Assembly (NCBI GenBank): GCA_050084515.1
Contig: CM114273.1
Location: 31,000,001 to 31,064,000, forward strand
Direction: 5' to 3'
Source of the DNA: Blasia pusilla
Lineage: Eukaryota; Marchantiophyta; Marchantiopsida; Blasiales
Length of the DNA stretch: 64,000 nucleotides
In this document: positions 47,876 to 59,411 of the stretch, one piece after another
Layout of the letters: each line of letters starts with the position of its first letter
Position numbering within the stretch: the first letter of the stretch is position 1
Program-made: the position numbers and the translations under genes
Notes under the pieces: model-generated
What the model saw: the letters and a program-made list of their open reading frames with translations, nothing else
Told to the model about the DNA's origin: nothing
Database searches by the model: none

Positions 47876-49270
47876 AGTCATGAAGCTTTACTAAATCAGT
47901 CAATCTACTTGCTGCAGTCCACAAATTGGACCAATCATTGAATAGCTTTGTCTTCGGGTTCAAGTTCGGATTAAGCTCTTGCAATCTCCTCGCGCGTCGG
48001 TCTAGCAAATCCAATCTACAACAACGCCAGCTTTGAAGTGCCCCTCCAGGTTTGAGTTCAGCTTGAGCTCCTGAAGTTCTCAAACTTTCCTTGTTCCTCC
48101 TTCTGCACCAACAACTCCTACAGTCTCCTCTGGCGTCGGTAGGAGATCCAATCTGCACCAATGCCAACTTTGAAGTGCCCCTCCACGTTCAAGTTCACCT
48201 TGAGCTCCAAAATTTCTTGAACTACTCCCAACCCTACAACCATTCTCAACCACTACACAGAACGGAGCAGATTGTCAACGAGAATCACAGCAAAATAATC
48301 TACAGAAGGGAAGGGAAATCAGATCCTCATGCAACGGAGAAGTCACCTTAGAAAGAGAGAAAGGGGAAAGGTGTTGTAGTAAATATTCAAATTGTGCTCT
48401 CACTTGGCAGCTAGGAAGACCCAACTCCACAGGTCAGAGGTAGCATAGCAATCTACACACATGTAAAGCTTACTTGAGAATGAAAGGTTCTTGGCAATGA
48501 ATGTTGTGAGATGACATGTATGTATGACTGTTATCTCCGCCTCTCCCTGTCCAACACTATTCAACTTGAGTACTCTAGAGTATATGTATGCATCATGTCA
48601 AATGTCTCAAACAAACATTATTGATCTTCTGCAAGCAGATGCAACAAACCTGAAGCCCAATCGCAATTGGTTCTCTAGGCTAGGCAAGGCAAGACAATCA
48701 GCGTACTATGATTATGCTAGAAAAGTTACCCCAGTATTCCTCCCTCCCGGCCCTCCGCGCAATAGGCGCCAAGTCCTGCTCCGGAACACGTCCTGAGATT
48801 GGTCGTTCGCTGTGAGTTTGCATGGAAGCAAAAGGTGCGGTTGGAGCCTTGCAACTATGTGCACCCTTGAAACTCTATCCCTAGCTCAATGAAAGTAAAG
48901 GACAAAAAGTTCGGGAAAAGAAAGCTGAGAAATAGGGAGAAGAGCGGATTGGACGCGCTCGAGAGGGAAACTAGAAACTAGGAAAGGCAGAGCGGACAGA
49001 CATGCTCGAGAGGGAAACTGGAAAGCGAACCGGGCGCTCCCTAGCGCGGCCACTCAGGCAGCCGACGGAGGATAGCCAAACTAGGTGGAGCGACAAGGCA
49101 TGAGGGCGCGGATCTACCCTCTCTCGATGTTTGTGGCAGCAAGGCAACGTCACTACCATTTTCGGATAGAGAAGGCGCTGGGCAAACGTTCGGATTAGCC
49201 CCAACTTGGCCACATAGAAAGGTGATGATCTGGATCTCGACCCTACTGATGAAGCCATGGTAGTAGGATT
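47876..49270. other. No gene recognised
   Basis: Short unassigned open frames only. A short internal repeat (gctcgagagggaaact) occurs twice near 48957 and 49002. The segment ends with the left target-site copy gatt of element 3. Confidence 0.4.
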
Positions 49271-49397
49271 TGTCGTGCGCATACACATCGCTACACAACA
49301 TACATCACTATCACCGAACACACACACAAACACGCATGATCCCATACTAACTCATGGCATCCAAACAACGAGACAAGAAGTACCAAAATATCTCCAA
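49271..49397 (-). repeat. Outer A repeat at 3' end of element 3
   Basis: Plus strand tgtcgtgcgc...atctccaa, a direct copy of 49912-50039 with few differences. It sits between the target-site copy gatt and the L repeat. Confidence 0.9.
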
Positions 49398-49911
49398 TAA
49401 AGTAAGATCCAATCTCTCTCTACACCATCTCACACCATAGCTCTCAAAGGTGTGCACTCTCTTTCATGTCAAACCAAACCCACTCTCCTAATGAGAGGCT
49501 TGGGTTACACTCACAAGGCAAGGTACCATAGCTCCGCCGCCTTATGCCAAGAGGTTCAACAAAGAGAGAATGAGCTCTCAAGCTCTCTCTCCTTGAAGTA
49601 TACCCCTCCCCTCTCCCAAGCTCTCTCCATGGTAACCTATTCTCCCAAGTCACCTCCTTGGCTCTTGACCTGATGTAGGAGGTCAAGGGTCACTTACTAA
49701 AAATAGATAGTCGATCATATAATCAAAATGGTACTTACTTAAAATAGTAAGTTTCTCAATATGGCTCCAAATGAGCCGAAACGAAGGGAAAACCTGCTCT
49801 CTCAGGTTTCCTGGGGCCTCAGCAAGTCATCCGCGACCTACTGAGCGTGTCCTCCACTACTCACGAAGGCGCTCTATTAGATCTCACCGATCTATTCTAA
49901 AAGACGTGACA
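49398..49911 (-). repeat. L repeat (LTR), 3' copy, element 3
   Basis: 514 bp, matching 58898-59411 at equal length with about 22 differences. A repeats flank it on both sides. Confidence 0.93.
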
Positions 49912-50038
49912 GTTATCGTGTATACACATCGCTACACAACATACATCGCTGTCACCGAACACACACACAAACACGCATGATCCCATGCTAACTCATGGCA
50001 TCCAAACAACGAGACAAGAAGTACCAAAATATCTCCAA
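49912..50038 (-). repeat. Inner A repeat between polypurine tract and L, element 3
   Basis: It directly follows the polypurine tract in element sense and therefore occupies the U3 position. It is nearly identical to 49271-49397 over about 120 bp; the outer few bases differ. Confidence 0.9.
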
Positions 50039-50048
50039 TCGCCCCCCT
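50039..50048 (-). promoter_or_regulatory. Polypurine tract, element 3
   Basis: The minus strand reads AGGGGGGCGA, the same ten bases as in element 2 at the same place. Confidence 0.75.
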
Positions 50049-50219
50049 AGCTGGTGGTTAGGTTCCTCTAACTCCAGATAGCCATCTATCCCTACCTACC
50101 ATGATATACATCTCTCGGACGCTAAGAGCAAGAAGGCCGGGTGCTCATGTGGCCCCATCGTTAGTCGCCTCCTTGTCATCCATGTCACCGACACAAGTCG
50201 GAATGTAGAACTACCTACT

Positions 50220-51735
50220 CTATGTACATCTGGGACACATCCATCGTCCCTGAGGAACCCTAGTGAGAGGTGGCGTCAAACATGCCATATGCCATCCTCT
50301 CGAACACCCATCACAGACTAGCATCGTGGCCGCACCACGAGCAGAACCACACAACATACAACGCAAGCCTGCATTAACTACTGCTAAGCTCGGATCTAAT
50401 TTACCATCAATGTTAGGAAGGTGACATGGCGCACAATTACGCACATGGTCCTTCCATATCATACCATCGCGTCCCTCCAACAAGAGAACACCCGATGGCA
50501 AAATGTCACGCACTCTCAGGATAGTGCGCCCTGCAGTCACATCCAACGTCGTCGGTGCCGTCTGCTGCAAGTAGACATAATCTCCCTGATGAAACCTCCG
50601 GATAGTTGGTCGATAACCACCATCCCGAATAGTCGCATACCTCAACGTATCCAGATGTTGTGCAATTGCCAAGTTCTCGAACGCCATGGGCATCACTCTC
50701 CGAAATAACTCAGCCCTCTGAGAACATGCTCGCACCCATACATCTGGGTCATCAAGGTTCAGCACCTCACCAGCATCCCGACGAATGGCCGTAGGTAAAT
50801 CTGGCTCTCGGCCATGAAGTAGCAAGTACGGTGAAAAAGACGCTAAGGATGCCTGCCTACTGAATCTGTATCTCATCACCAACCATGGCAACTGGAGGTC
50901 CCAATCTCCTAAGTGACCTCTCTACAAGCCATACTTGCGTAAACCCCTCTTCACCGTCTGTACAACTCTCTCCGCTAATCCATCCGCCTCGGGATGATCT
51001 CTGGTCGCGGCGGGTGGTCGATCGGCCGATCACACAAGGCCTGGAACTCACCGCGTGAAACTTCGGTACTCTGGTCTGTCAACACCTCAACCGGTGCGCC
51101 ATAATGACTCAGCACTCTGTCAAGGAAGGCATAAGCTACTCCCTCACTTGCTTTGTTAGGCAATGCAACCAACTCGATCCACTTCAAGAAGTGCTCGACC
51201 ATCACCAACACATAACGACTGTGACGCTCCGTCAAGGGCAAAGGTCCTGCAAAATCCAAACTCCATCTATACCCTAAGCCCATGATCGGTAATGGATGCA
51301 AGCGTGGAGTCGGAGCATTGAATGATGCTCGGACCGATCACACACCATGCACTGGCAACAAATTGTCAACGCCATCGCATGCCTTGCCACCAATACTTAA
51401 TCTGGAGCAAGTCAGACGTCGCTTCATCCCAAAGTGACCCAACTCCTCGTGGGCATGCTGCACTAGTCATGCTCTCTGCAAAGGATGCGGCACTACGCGT
51501 ACTCTGCCATCCTCCCAAACCCTCAAAACATGTGTCCCCTCCCAACGGAACCGTCTAGCCCACTGTAGGATCCGATCTCGCTCTCTAGCATCCATGGTGC
51601 TCGCAATGCTGCCAGTTCGAAGGTACTCCAAGACTACTCCATCATCATGAATATCTCGGCCACTTGTCATGTCCTCACTGGCTTCGGGATCCAAGGACTC
51701 TCCACTAGACCTCGCCATCGAAGTCTCCACACTCT
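50220..51735 (-). pseudogene. Gypsy integrase with C-terminal PHD finger, element 3 (broken)
   Basis: The core shows DFAGPLPLTERH, EVLTDQSTE and a later segment ARQASLASFSPYLLLHGREP. The last 223 codons (50891-50220) are open and include RFHQGDYVYLQQ, a CxxCH block (NCAPCHLPN) and the PHD finger at 50360-50223 with CMLC, CDGC, HMAC and CPRC. The zinc-binding N-terminus is degraded near 51.3-51.45 kb. Frame changes occur near 51.0-50.9 kb. The PHD copy matches that of element 2, so the finger is a family feature. Confidence 0.85.
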
Positions 51736-53270
51736 AGCTCTCCATAGCCAACATGCCTAAATAGGCTGACGCGTGCCATCCTGGCACCGAATTCTCATCA
51801 CTCTCTCCATGCCATCGAGCTCGAGTCGCATCTCGCTGACTCGGGCATGGGTTACGACTCAACCCATCTGCATCCTGGTTGAGCGTCCCAGGTCTATGTA
51901 CCACCTGAAAATCATACTCCTGCAACAACAGAGCCCATCTCGCAAGCTTCCCTGTAAGCTTGTCGGACTCCATCAACCACTGAATCATTAGTGATGATGG
52001 TAAAGGGGTTGTTGAATAAGTAACACCTGATATGCGCGATAGCCCACACCGCAGCCAAGCACTCACCCTCATACGAGCTGTACTTTTCCTCTGCTGCGTT
52101 ATTCAAGCGGCTAGCGTAAGCCACCACGAACTCTCTACCCTCATCATCATGCTCGGTGAGCACCGCTCCAAGCCCCAACATGCTCCAATCTGTGTGCAAC
52201 TGGAAAGGACGCCCCCTGATAGGTCTCCTCAAGATGGGTGCGGACGTCAACCTGTCCTTGAGCAACTGAAATGCTCGCTCCTGCTCATCCCCCCAGTGCC
52301 ACTTGTGATCCACCTTGGTCAGCAAGGTCAGCGGCTTCAAAATCGAACTGAATCCCTTGACGTATCGCCGATAGAAGTTCGCCAATCCCATGAATGCGCA
52401 AACACCGCTCACATCTGTAGGGCGTGGAATGCGTGAGATAGCCTCTACCTTCGTCTGCTGAACACCAAGGCCCCCTGGGTATATCGTATGACCCAAGTAC
52501 TCAATCTGGTCGTAGAAGAACTTGCACTTGCCTAGATGTAGCTTCAGCCCATGTAATTGCAATTGTCGAAACACCTCCTCTAGATGTTGCTCATGCTCCT
52601 CAACCATGGCGCTAAAGACTACGATGTCATCAATATAACACCTAGAAAAATCCAGACCAGCCAAGATCCTATCCATAACCCTCTGAAACTCAGCCGGGGC
52701 GTTCTTTAACCCAAATGGTAAGAACCGCCACTAGTACAAAAAATCCTTCCCGTGAGGATCGATGCCCCAAAATGCCGTCTTCTACTTGTCCTCCAATCTG
52801 ATAGGCAGCTGATGGTATCCGGCTTGCAAATCCAATGAACTGAAGACCTTTGCGTGACCAATCACATCAAAGATCTCCTCAGGGGTGGGCATGGCATACC
52901 TATCGGACTTCGTATGCCGATTGATAGGTCGGTACTCCCCACACATCCGCCTATCTGTCCAGTTGCCATACACATCCTTCTTGGCGGGCATGACAGTGGC
53001 CGATGCATACTCCCCATGCGACTTCTCCACTAGTCCTGCTCTGACCAAGTCCTGGCTCCTACTCTGAATCACAGCCCTCTCCAAATCACTGTACCTGTAG
53101 GGTCGTCGGAAGATCGGCATATCACTCGACAACTCAATGCGGATCCCCGGTCCCTTTAGCGTACCCAAATCCTCCATGCTAAACGCAAAGCAGCTCCTAT
53201 AACTCTTGAGGAACTGATGTATTCGGCGCCGCTCTCCTCCTGTCAACTTAGGGCCCATATCTGGCTCCCA
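51736..53270 (-). pseudogene. Gypsy reverse transcriptase and RNase H, element 3 (broken)
   Basis: RT blocks: MPIFRRPYRYSDLERA, SHGEYASATVMPAKKD, CGEYRPINRH, YHQLPIRLED, then CYIDDIVVFS (YIDD) and LGHTIYPGG, FMGLANFYRRYVKGF. RNase H: LHTDWSMLGLGAVL, FVVAYASRL, YEGECLAAVWA, DFQVVHRPG. A stop lies between 52782 and 52676, and a frame shift lies near 52.0 kb. Sequence matches element 2 throughout. Confidence 0.88.
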
Positions 53271-53637
53271 AGTCTCTATCGTGACTACGGCATGACTCTC
53301 TGGCGCGGGTATCTGTGGTTGCTATGGTGCAACCCCGTCTCGAACAACAACACTCGATCGCTCTCCTGTAGCCAAATGCAAACTCTGATCTCCTCCACGT
53401 GCAAATTACGAAACCACGCCGATCTTGTGGCTATCATCTCCTTGCATACCGCAAAACATCCCAAGAAGTCCAAGGGTGTCTCTCCGATCTCCCCTGGTGC
53501 GTAGATCTCTCGGGTCGCCCCGACCACGCCTCCACCGTCTCGGTAGGCATGGGGCTCACTAACGCAAACCATTGTGATGTCGCGATCTCATACGACGTTG
53601 CTCACCACTCCCAAGCCGAGGATCCATGTCAAGCAAT

Positions 53638-54632
53638 TTAGGTCCATCGCTCGACCCAAGACATGGCGTCGTGATGCCTCGACACCGATGGTAGTGTCGT
53701 CACCCCGGGGAAATCCCATCGCCGCTCTCTCTCATCGGCGTTGGGCTCCACCAACCTGAACCTGGTCATCCCAAACCAAGCCAGGACCGGCCTCCTTGTA
53801 TGCATAGGAAGCGGGCAACTCACAACGTGGGCAAGGCGCCGCGGCCTGCCTACCCTATTGACCACGATCAATCAACGGTGGTCGATCATCGTGCCTCACC
53901 GCTGTGATCGGCGACCTAGATCCGGAATGGAATCCACTAACAAATGGGACGGGCGCTCCACTCGTGATACGCCCTCCATAACGGCGCATGGGGCACCAAG
54001 TTGGTCCACCATAGACGCGCGGCGATGGGCTCTAGAACCTACACTCGCCGCATCCAAGAACACTGCTTTGGGCCGATCCAGGCATGCACTGATGAGCACT
54101 CGTCACCACCCGTGACCTGGAGTCTCCTAAGATCGGCACATTCTCCAAAATGTAGGCTGGAGAACGAGACTGGTGCTCCTGCAACTGCCGCAAGACCCTC
54201 AACATCTCCCAAAACAACCTGGACCGAGTGTCAGCCAACCCGCTGCCTCGTCCAGCACTCGATTGGTCCTGACATGGCCAACCGGCAATGACCAAATCAA
54301 TGGTCCCTACCCGCTCTAAGTCCTGCGCCCCCAACAACAAAATATCCCTCGGTAGGTGACGGGTCTCTCAAACCCATCACGCTCTGGTGCAAACGCCTCG
54401 CTCCACGCGGTGTGCACATGCTCATCTGCCAATCGTTGAAGCTCCTCAGTTGAGCCCCACAGCGGCACCTCTCCTCCAATGATGCAGCTACCATAACACT
54501 CCTCTCCATAGAAATGTCAGGAACGGGAGTATCCTCTGCATGGACATGTCCCTCAATCAAATCACTAGGCCAAGTGATGGCACTGCTAAATGCTGCTAAG
54601 GTCGCCATCTCTCCTGGCCGTTGCTCGATCAC
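53638..54632 (-). pseudogene. Cytosine-5 DNA methyltransferase domain, element 3 (broken)
   Basis: It retains motif IV as IDLVIAGWPCQDQSS with the catalytic Cys and following Gln, the RSRLFWEMLRVLRQL helix, and motif VI as YILENVPILGD. Compared with element 2, the stretch carrying motif I (DLFGG) and the following region is missing between about 54380 and 54330, so a deletion removed the cofactor-binding loop. Motif VIII is out of frame near 54040. A motif IX-like VEPNADERER follows at about 53.75 kb. It cannot be active. Confidence 0.85.
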
Positions 54633-54709
54633 TGCACCTGTGAATCGAACAGGTAATGAGCTAAGGCGCCATCACCTGACTGCCATCCTGGTCTGTAGGA
54701 CGCTGACTC

Positions 54710-55450
54710 CTCCTAGTAATCCAGGGAAAACTCCATCGGATATAACAATGCTCCACCAACCAAGACGTCGTAGGACTCTGCATCAGTCACTATCGCCTTG
54801 GCGCGAACCACGGACTCATCTGTAGGATGTTCCGGGCGAATCCTCACCACGACCTCCTGTCGGGTGATATACTATGTGGTACTCGCTCCACCCAAGGATG
54901 TCTGTATCCGGAATGGACAATGCTCCACATCGGCTCTCGTCAAGCCCAATCCTCTGAATGACGCTTTCCCCAACATCCAGGGTTGCGCTCCTGAATCCAA
55001 CAAGACGCGCTGCGGACTAAAAACTCTACCTCTAGGACTCACCAACTGTAAGACCTCTCCTCGGTTATCCAACAACACAACACCAGGAGAAGCCATGGCA
55101 CGCTCTATCGCGGGTCTAGCGGGCATCTCCGCCATCGTAGCAACTGCAGCCTGCCATGAATCTGACGTGGACGGCCCGAGCATCCGCTCCAAGGGCAGGT
55201 CCATCACCTCCTCTGCAATCTCCTCTGAACGTGATGCAAGAACTCCAACTCCGCGCTCACATAGTGAAGAGGCCAGCCGAAAAGCCTCGGCGGGCGTACC
55301 CTCCAACGTCATAACATCGGAAGCAGAAAATAAAGGAGTGCGGTACACAACGTTGGCCGCCCCCAACAATGTGCTCGACACATGCCCCTCATGAGCATCA
55401 ACAATAGGAGTCGTCGCACTCGCTTCTCCCATAGCCCTTCGTGCGTGCAC
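54710..55450 (-). pseudogene. Gypsy aspartic protease with linker, element 3
   Basis: A 192-codon open stretch (55450-54872) contains the linker (WQAAVATMAEMPARPAI, SPGVVLLDNRG) and an intact retropepsin signature LLDSGAQPWMLGKA. After a break at about 54870, the rest continues in the same alignment as element 2 to SYDVLVGGALLYP. The signature is intact here, mutated to NSGA in element 1, and followed by a stop in element 2. Confidence 0.83.
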
Positions 55451-55471
55451 ACCAACAACATCACCAACTCT

Positions 55472-57300
55472 CTAGGAACTTTGATGAGGACACATCGATG
55501 GGGTCCTCATTGCTTCGGACAACGTGAAAGACTGAGGAAGCCTAGTCTCTCTTCTGGCTTCCCCAAGCTGTGGATCCAACTCTACGGCTGCTCCACGCGT
55601 CACAACTGCGGCGGCCTCCATCTGGGCAACCCCGCACATCCATCCAAGATCCTCTAGATCTTTGGCTGCTCCATATGATGTCGATGCCACGGATCCGGCA
55701 TCGGGTAACCTCAATGCCATAGCGGCAATTTGCTCCTGTAGCTGCTGTATCTGAGCAGCCATCCCAACCTCACGTCCGGCGTCTCCCTCGGCGCGTCTAG
55801 GTGGTGGTACTCTACCTCCTCCACGGGCAGCTCCACCACTCTGTCGGGCAACTCCAGCTCCTCGTCCCCCAACGGGACCACCTGGTGCACAATCTCTAGG
55901 CCCACCTGGACCGGCTACTCGCTCTGGTGCCCTCTCTGGCCCTCGATCCGGACGTAACTCAGGATGTAAATCAAACACCGGGGCGCGTGTATGACCATAC
56001 CTCGACAATAGTCACACCGATAACCTCCTGGTGCAAAGCACCCTCTCCTCCTCCATCTTTGAGGCACACGTCCATGACCCGACGAGTGCAATCGCATTGA
56101 TGATGGGCTCCACCACATGACCAACAAGTAATAGTAGGCAGCTGCTGTTGAGCCGCATATGAAGGCACAGGTCTCTGTGGCACGGCCTCCCGGTATCCTC
56201 CCTGAGCTCGTGGTGCCACAATCGACCTATCTTGGAGTCCACGTTGCTGCACAGGTGGTGCAGACAATCATGACTGCTCTCGCCCAGAACCCATGGTGGC
56301 TACGCTCTCCTCTGCCATGTTGCGCTCAATGTTCTCGGCGGTCCTAAAAACATCTCTCAACGTAGGGGAGTTGTTCATAAGAAGCACCCCCTCCCGCACC
56401 CGTGTCCGCAGGGTCCGGTCCAGCATCGCGTACCATGATTGGATAGCCTGAGCCTTTGTCACCCCCTGAGTGACGTTGATCAACCGGCGCAAGCGAGTGT
56501 AAGCCTCACGCAAACTCTCACCCGGGCGCCTCTGGAAGTCGTGGATGCTCCGCAACTTCTCCGTCCGTACCCCCTGGTAGCTCACCCTCATTTGAGCAAA
56601 GAACTCAACCACAGGGTTGAACCTGGGACGAACTCGACTAGACGGTGCAACTGCTCCCGTGCGAGTGACCCCTCCTAAAACGTCAATAGTGGAAGAGGCA
56701 GTAGCCTCTCCTGACTCCTCCTCCTCATCTTGGAACGGCTCCGTCCATGACACATAATGTGGGTCATAGTAGAGCCTCCACGCCTCGATCTCACATGCAT
56801 ATCTCTGAGAGAACTCATGGTAATCGTCCATAGGCGCCCCCTCTAAATGCTGGAACATACCGTTCCATGCTATAAACGGGTTGAACTCTCTAGAGTTCCT
56901 GGCCCGCTGGGAGTCGCACCAACTCCTAAACTCTGCTATAAAATCGTGCAACTCAATCGTGACTACTGCACCTGAAACCTACGCGGTTCTCTACAGTGGG
57001 TCGTCCATCTCAGACGCCCAACCTGGTAGGACCACTCACAATGTGTGGCGATGTGCTCACAAACTCCTCTACACCCTCCCCCTCGTCTGACGATGACACA
57101 GAAGGAGGTCGAGGTGGTCCCTCACGTGGAGACCCTCGGAACCTCGCGCCACTCCGCATAAAACCTCTAGAGCTACTCTCGGGTTCACCACCTCGCCTCT
57201 CAAAGTCCCGAACGGACTCCGTGATGACCCTCGTGCCCCTCTCACCCGATCACTCTGAACCTCGTGAGGAATCCCTCAATCACTCATCCCAAACATGCGG
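55472..57300 (-). pseudogene. Gypsy gag, element 3
   Basis: The best-preserved gag of the three copies. The open stretch 56951-56268 (227 codons) covers the capsid: EFRSWCDSQRARN, GAPMDDYHEF, FNPVVEFFAQMRVSYQG, RPGESLREAYTRLRRL and IQSWYAMLDRTLRTRVREG. A single in-frame stop at 56268-56270 precedes a Pro/Gln-rich stretch and the knuckle CWSCGGAHHQCDC, again CX2CX3HX4C. A frame shift then leads to an Arg/Gly/Pro-rich segment with a short coiled stretch (QIQQLQEQIAAM). The Arg/Gly-rich N-terminus starts near 57.3 kb; the start codon is not fixed. Confidence 0.83.
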
Positions 57301-58897
57301 CACTCAATCTACACTCTCTCTCCCCGAGACGTGTAACGTGCGGCAACACGCGGCGTGGTGGGGGAAATCGACCAGGCTATCATCTCATCGACAACCTACC
57401 CTCAACTCCGGACATCCCACACACGTCTATGTCCCCTAAACCACATACATAAATGATGCTCTTAGCATCCACACACCCAATATCCCCAAATAAATCCCAC
57501 AATCCCTCACATGTGCAGGGTAAAGGACCAGAATAGGTAACCTGAACACATGTCAATGTCGCTCCTCAGCAACTGCAAATCTCGACCCCAACTTGATCGT
57601 GGAGGCAACTCCTCCAATCAGCAAGTCATACTCCTCCCGTACTGACGCTGCTCAAAACTCCTCGAGCAGATGCGGTCCCGGTCCCGAACGGTGCGGCGTT
57701 GCAGGCGGCACGGAACGGCTACGAATGGCACGGCCCTCGATGGTGGGATGCGGCACTCGGCGGCATACGCTCCTCAATCAACAATAACCACACACTCTGC
57801 TCCACAATGACGGTGCGGCTCCGCGATCGAGACGGTGCGGTGCGGCCACGAGAGGCACGGCGCGGCAATCGGCGGCGCGTTGCGGCTACGGGCGTCCACG
57901 ACACGATACTCGATCGTCGTCGCCGCGGCTACCAATCACAACATAGCAGCATGAAATCAAAACTCAAACACCATAACCGGAGGTCATCTGCCATCACTGG
58001 TTGATGAAGAAACTGCGATGACGGTGGCGGCCAAAATAAAGTACGTGGTGGCCACGCAAGTCAAAGAATCAACGAACGTCGTGGAAGACCCTCCACTCCG
58101 TAATGGCGGCAATGGCACCCAAAGGGTGGACAATGGACGGTGGACCGTTGACAGTGACGGTTGACCGTTGATAGTGACGGTTGACCGCTGATGGTGACGG
58201 TTGACCGTGACGGTTGACCGATGACGGTGACGGTTGACTATTGATGGTGACGGTTGACCATTAACGGTGATGGTTGACCGTTGACCGTTGACGGTGACTA
58301 TGATGGCGACGGCCGCCACCGGTGTGGCGGCTGATTTAGGGTTTGCAAATTTAACCCTAAAAATCGCCTAGCAATGGCAGTTTTACAAGATTGACCATAA
58401 CTTTTTGCTCGCAACTCCAAATTGTGCATTGTTTGTTGCACAGCGTGCACAGCTTCACGATATACGCCAGCATCAAAAAATATTTAGAATTGGACATTTC
58501 AGTAAAAACTGACGGGACTGTCGTAAAGTCCAATGTCTCTTTCTCCTACACAAAATTCGGCAGCGCTTCCGCGCTGATTCCTCCCAACGAAATGTAAAAT
58601 CTGTAAAAATACAAATCAGCAAGCTACATGGTGCTCCCGAGAGCACCATCATGGGGAAACCCGCCCCCATACTCAATCCCTATAAAAAATTGGGCAGCGC
58701 TTCCGCGCGCCACTCTTCCACACGAAAAATCGGCAAATGCAAAGAATAATGAAAGCAGCCCTTGCTCCGGTGAGCACTCCCATGAGCCGCTGAACGGGGA
58801 ACACGGTCCCCAACCTGCAAAAACAGCGATTGACCAGCGAGCTCCCCCATGAAGCTCTCTCACTCTCTCATTCTCTCATTCTCTCATTCTCTCTTTG
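57301..58897 (-). other. Leader (5' UTR) of element 3
   Basis: Sequence between the 5' L repeat and gag. It contains a 20-bp minisatellite (58128-58296), a GC-rich stretch at 57.65-57.9 kb and a ctcattctct run at 58860-58895. Just inside L the minus strand reads CAAAGAGAGAATG; no tRNA-complementary TGG primer site is apparent. Confidence 0.6.
58128..58296. repeat. Minisatellite, about 20-bp unit
   Basis: Roughly eight diverged units of gacggttgaccgttgatggt in tandem, inside the leader of element 3. The Val-Asn-Gly type frame across it is a by-product. Confidence 0.9.
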
Positions 58898-59411
58898 TGA
58901 AGTAAGATTCAATCTCTCTCTACACCATCTCACACCATAGCTCTCAAAGGTGTGCACTCTCTCTCATGTCAAACCAAACCCACTCTCCTAATGAGAGGCT
59001 TGGGTTACACTCACAAGGCAAGGTACCATACCTCTGCCGCCTCATGCCAAGAGGTTCAACAAAGAGAGAATGAGCTCTCAAGCTCTCGCTCCTTGAGGTA
59101 TACCCCTCCCCTCTCCCAAGCTCTCTCCATGGTAACCTATTCTCCCAAGTCACCTCCTTGGCTCTTGACCTGATGTAGGATGTCAAAGGCCACTTACCAA
59201 AAATAGAAACTCGAGCATATGCTAAAAATGGTACTTACCTAAAATAGTAAGTTTCTCAATATGGCTCCAAATGAGCCGAAACGAAGGGGAAACCTGCTCT
59301 CTCAGGTTTCCTGGGGCCTCAGCAGGTCATCCGCGACCTACTGAGCGTGTCCTCCACTACTCACGAAGGCGCTCTATTAGATCTCACCGATCTATCCTAA
59401 AAGACGTGACA
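58898..59411 (-). repeat. L repeat (LTR), 5' copy, element 3
   Basis: 514 bp, plus strand tgaagtaag...gacgtgaca, directly followed by gattg (target-site copy gatt). No A repeat lies beyond it. Confidence 0.93.

Larger units (their letters stand above)
49271..59411 (-). mobile_element. Ty3/Gypsy element 3 with DNA methyltransferase and PHD finger
   Basis: A full-length element, sense on the minus strand. Order: L repeat (59411-58898), leader, gag, protease, methyltransferase, RT, RNase H, integrase, PHD finger, polypurine tract (50048-50039), A repeat, L repeat (49911-49398), A repeat (49397-49271). The L copies are both 514 bp with about 22 differences by eye. The flanks carry gatt on each side (49267-49270 and 59412-59415), a 4-bp target duplication. 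The outer ends read TGTC...GACA. Frame shifts, a stop in gag and an internal deletion inactivate it. Confidence 0.92.
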
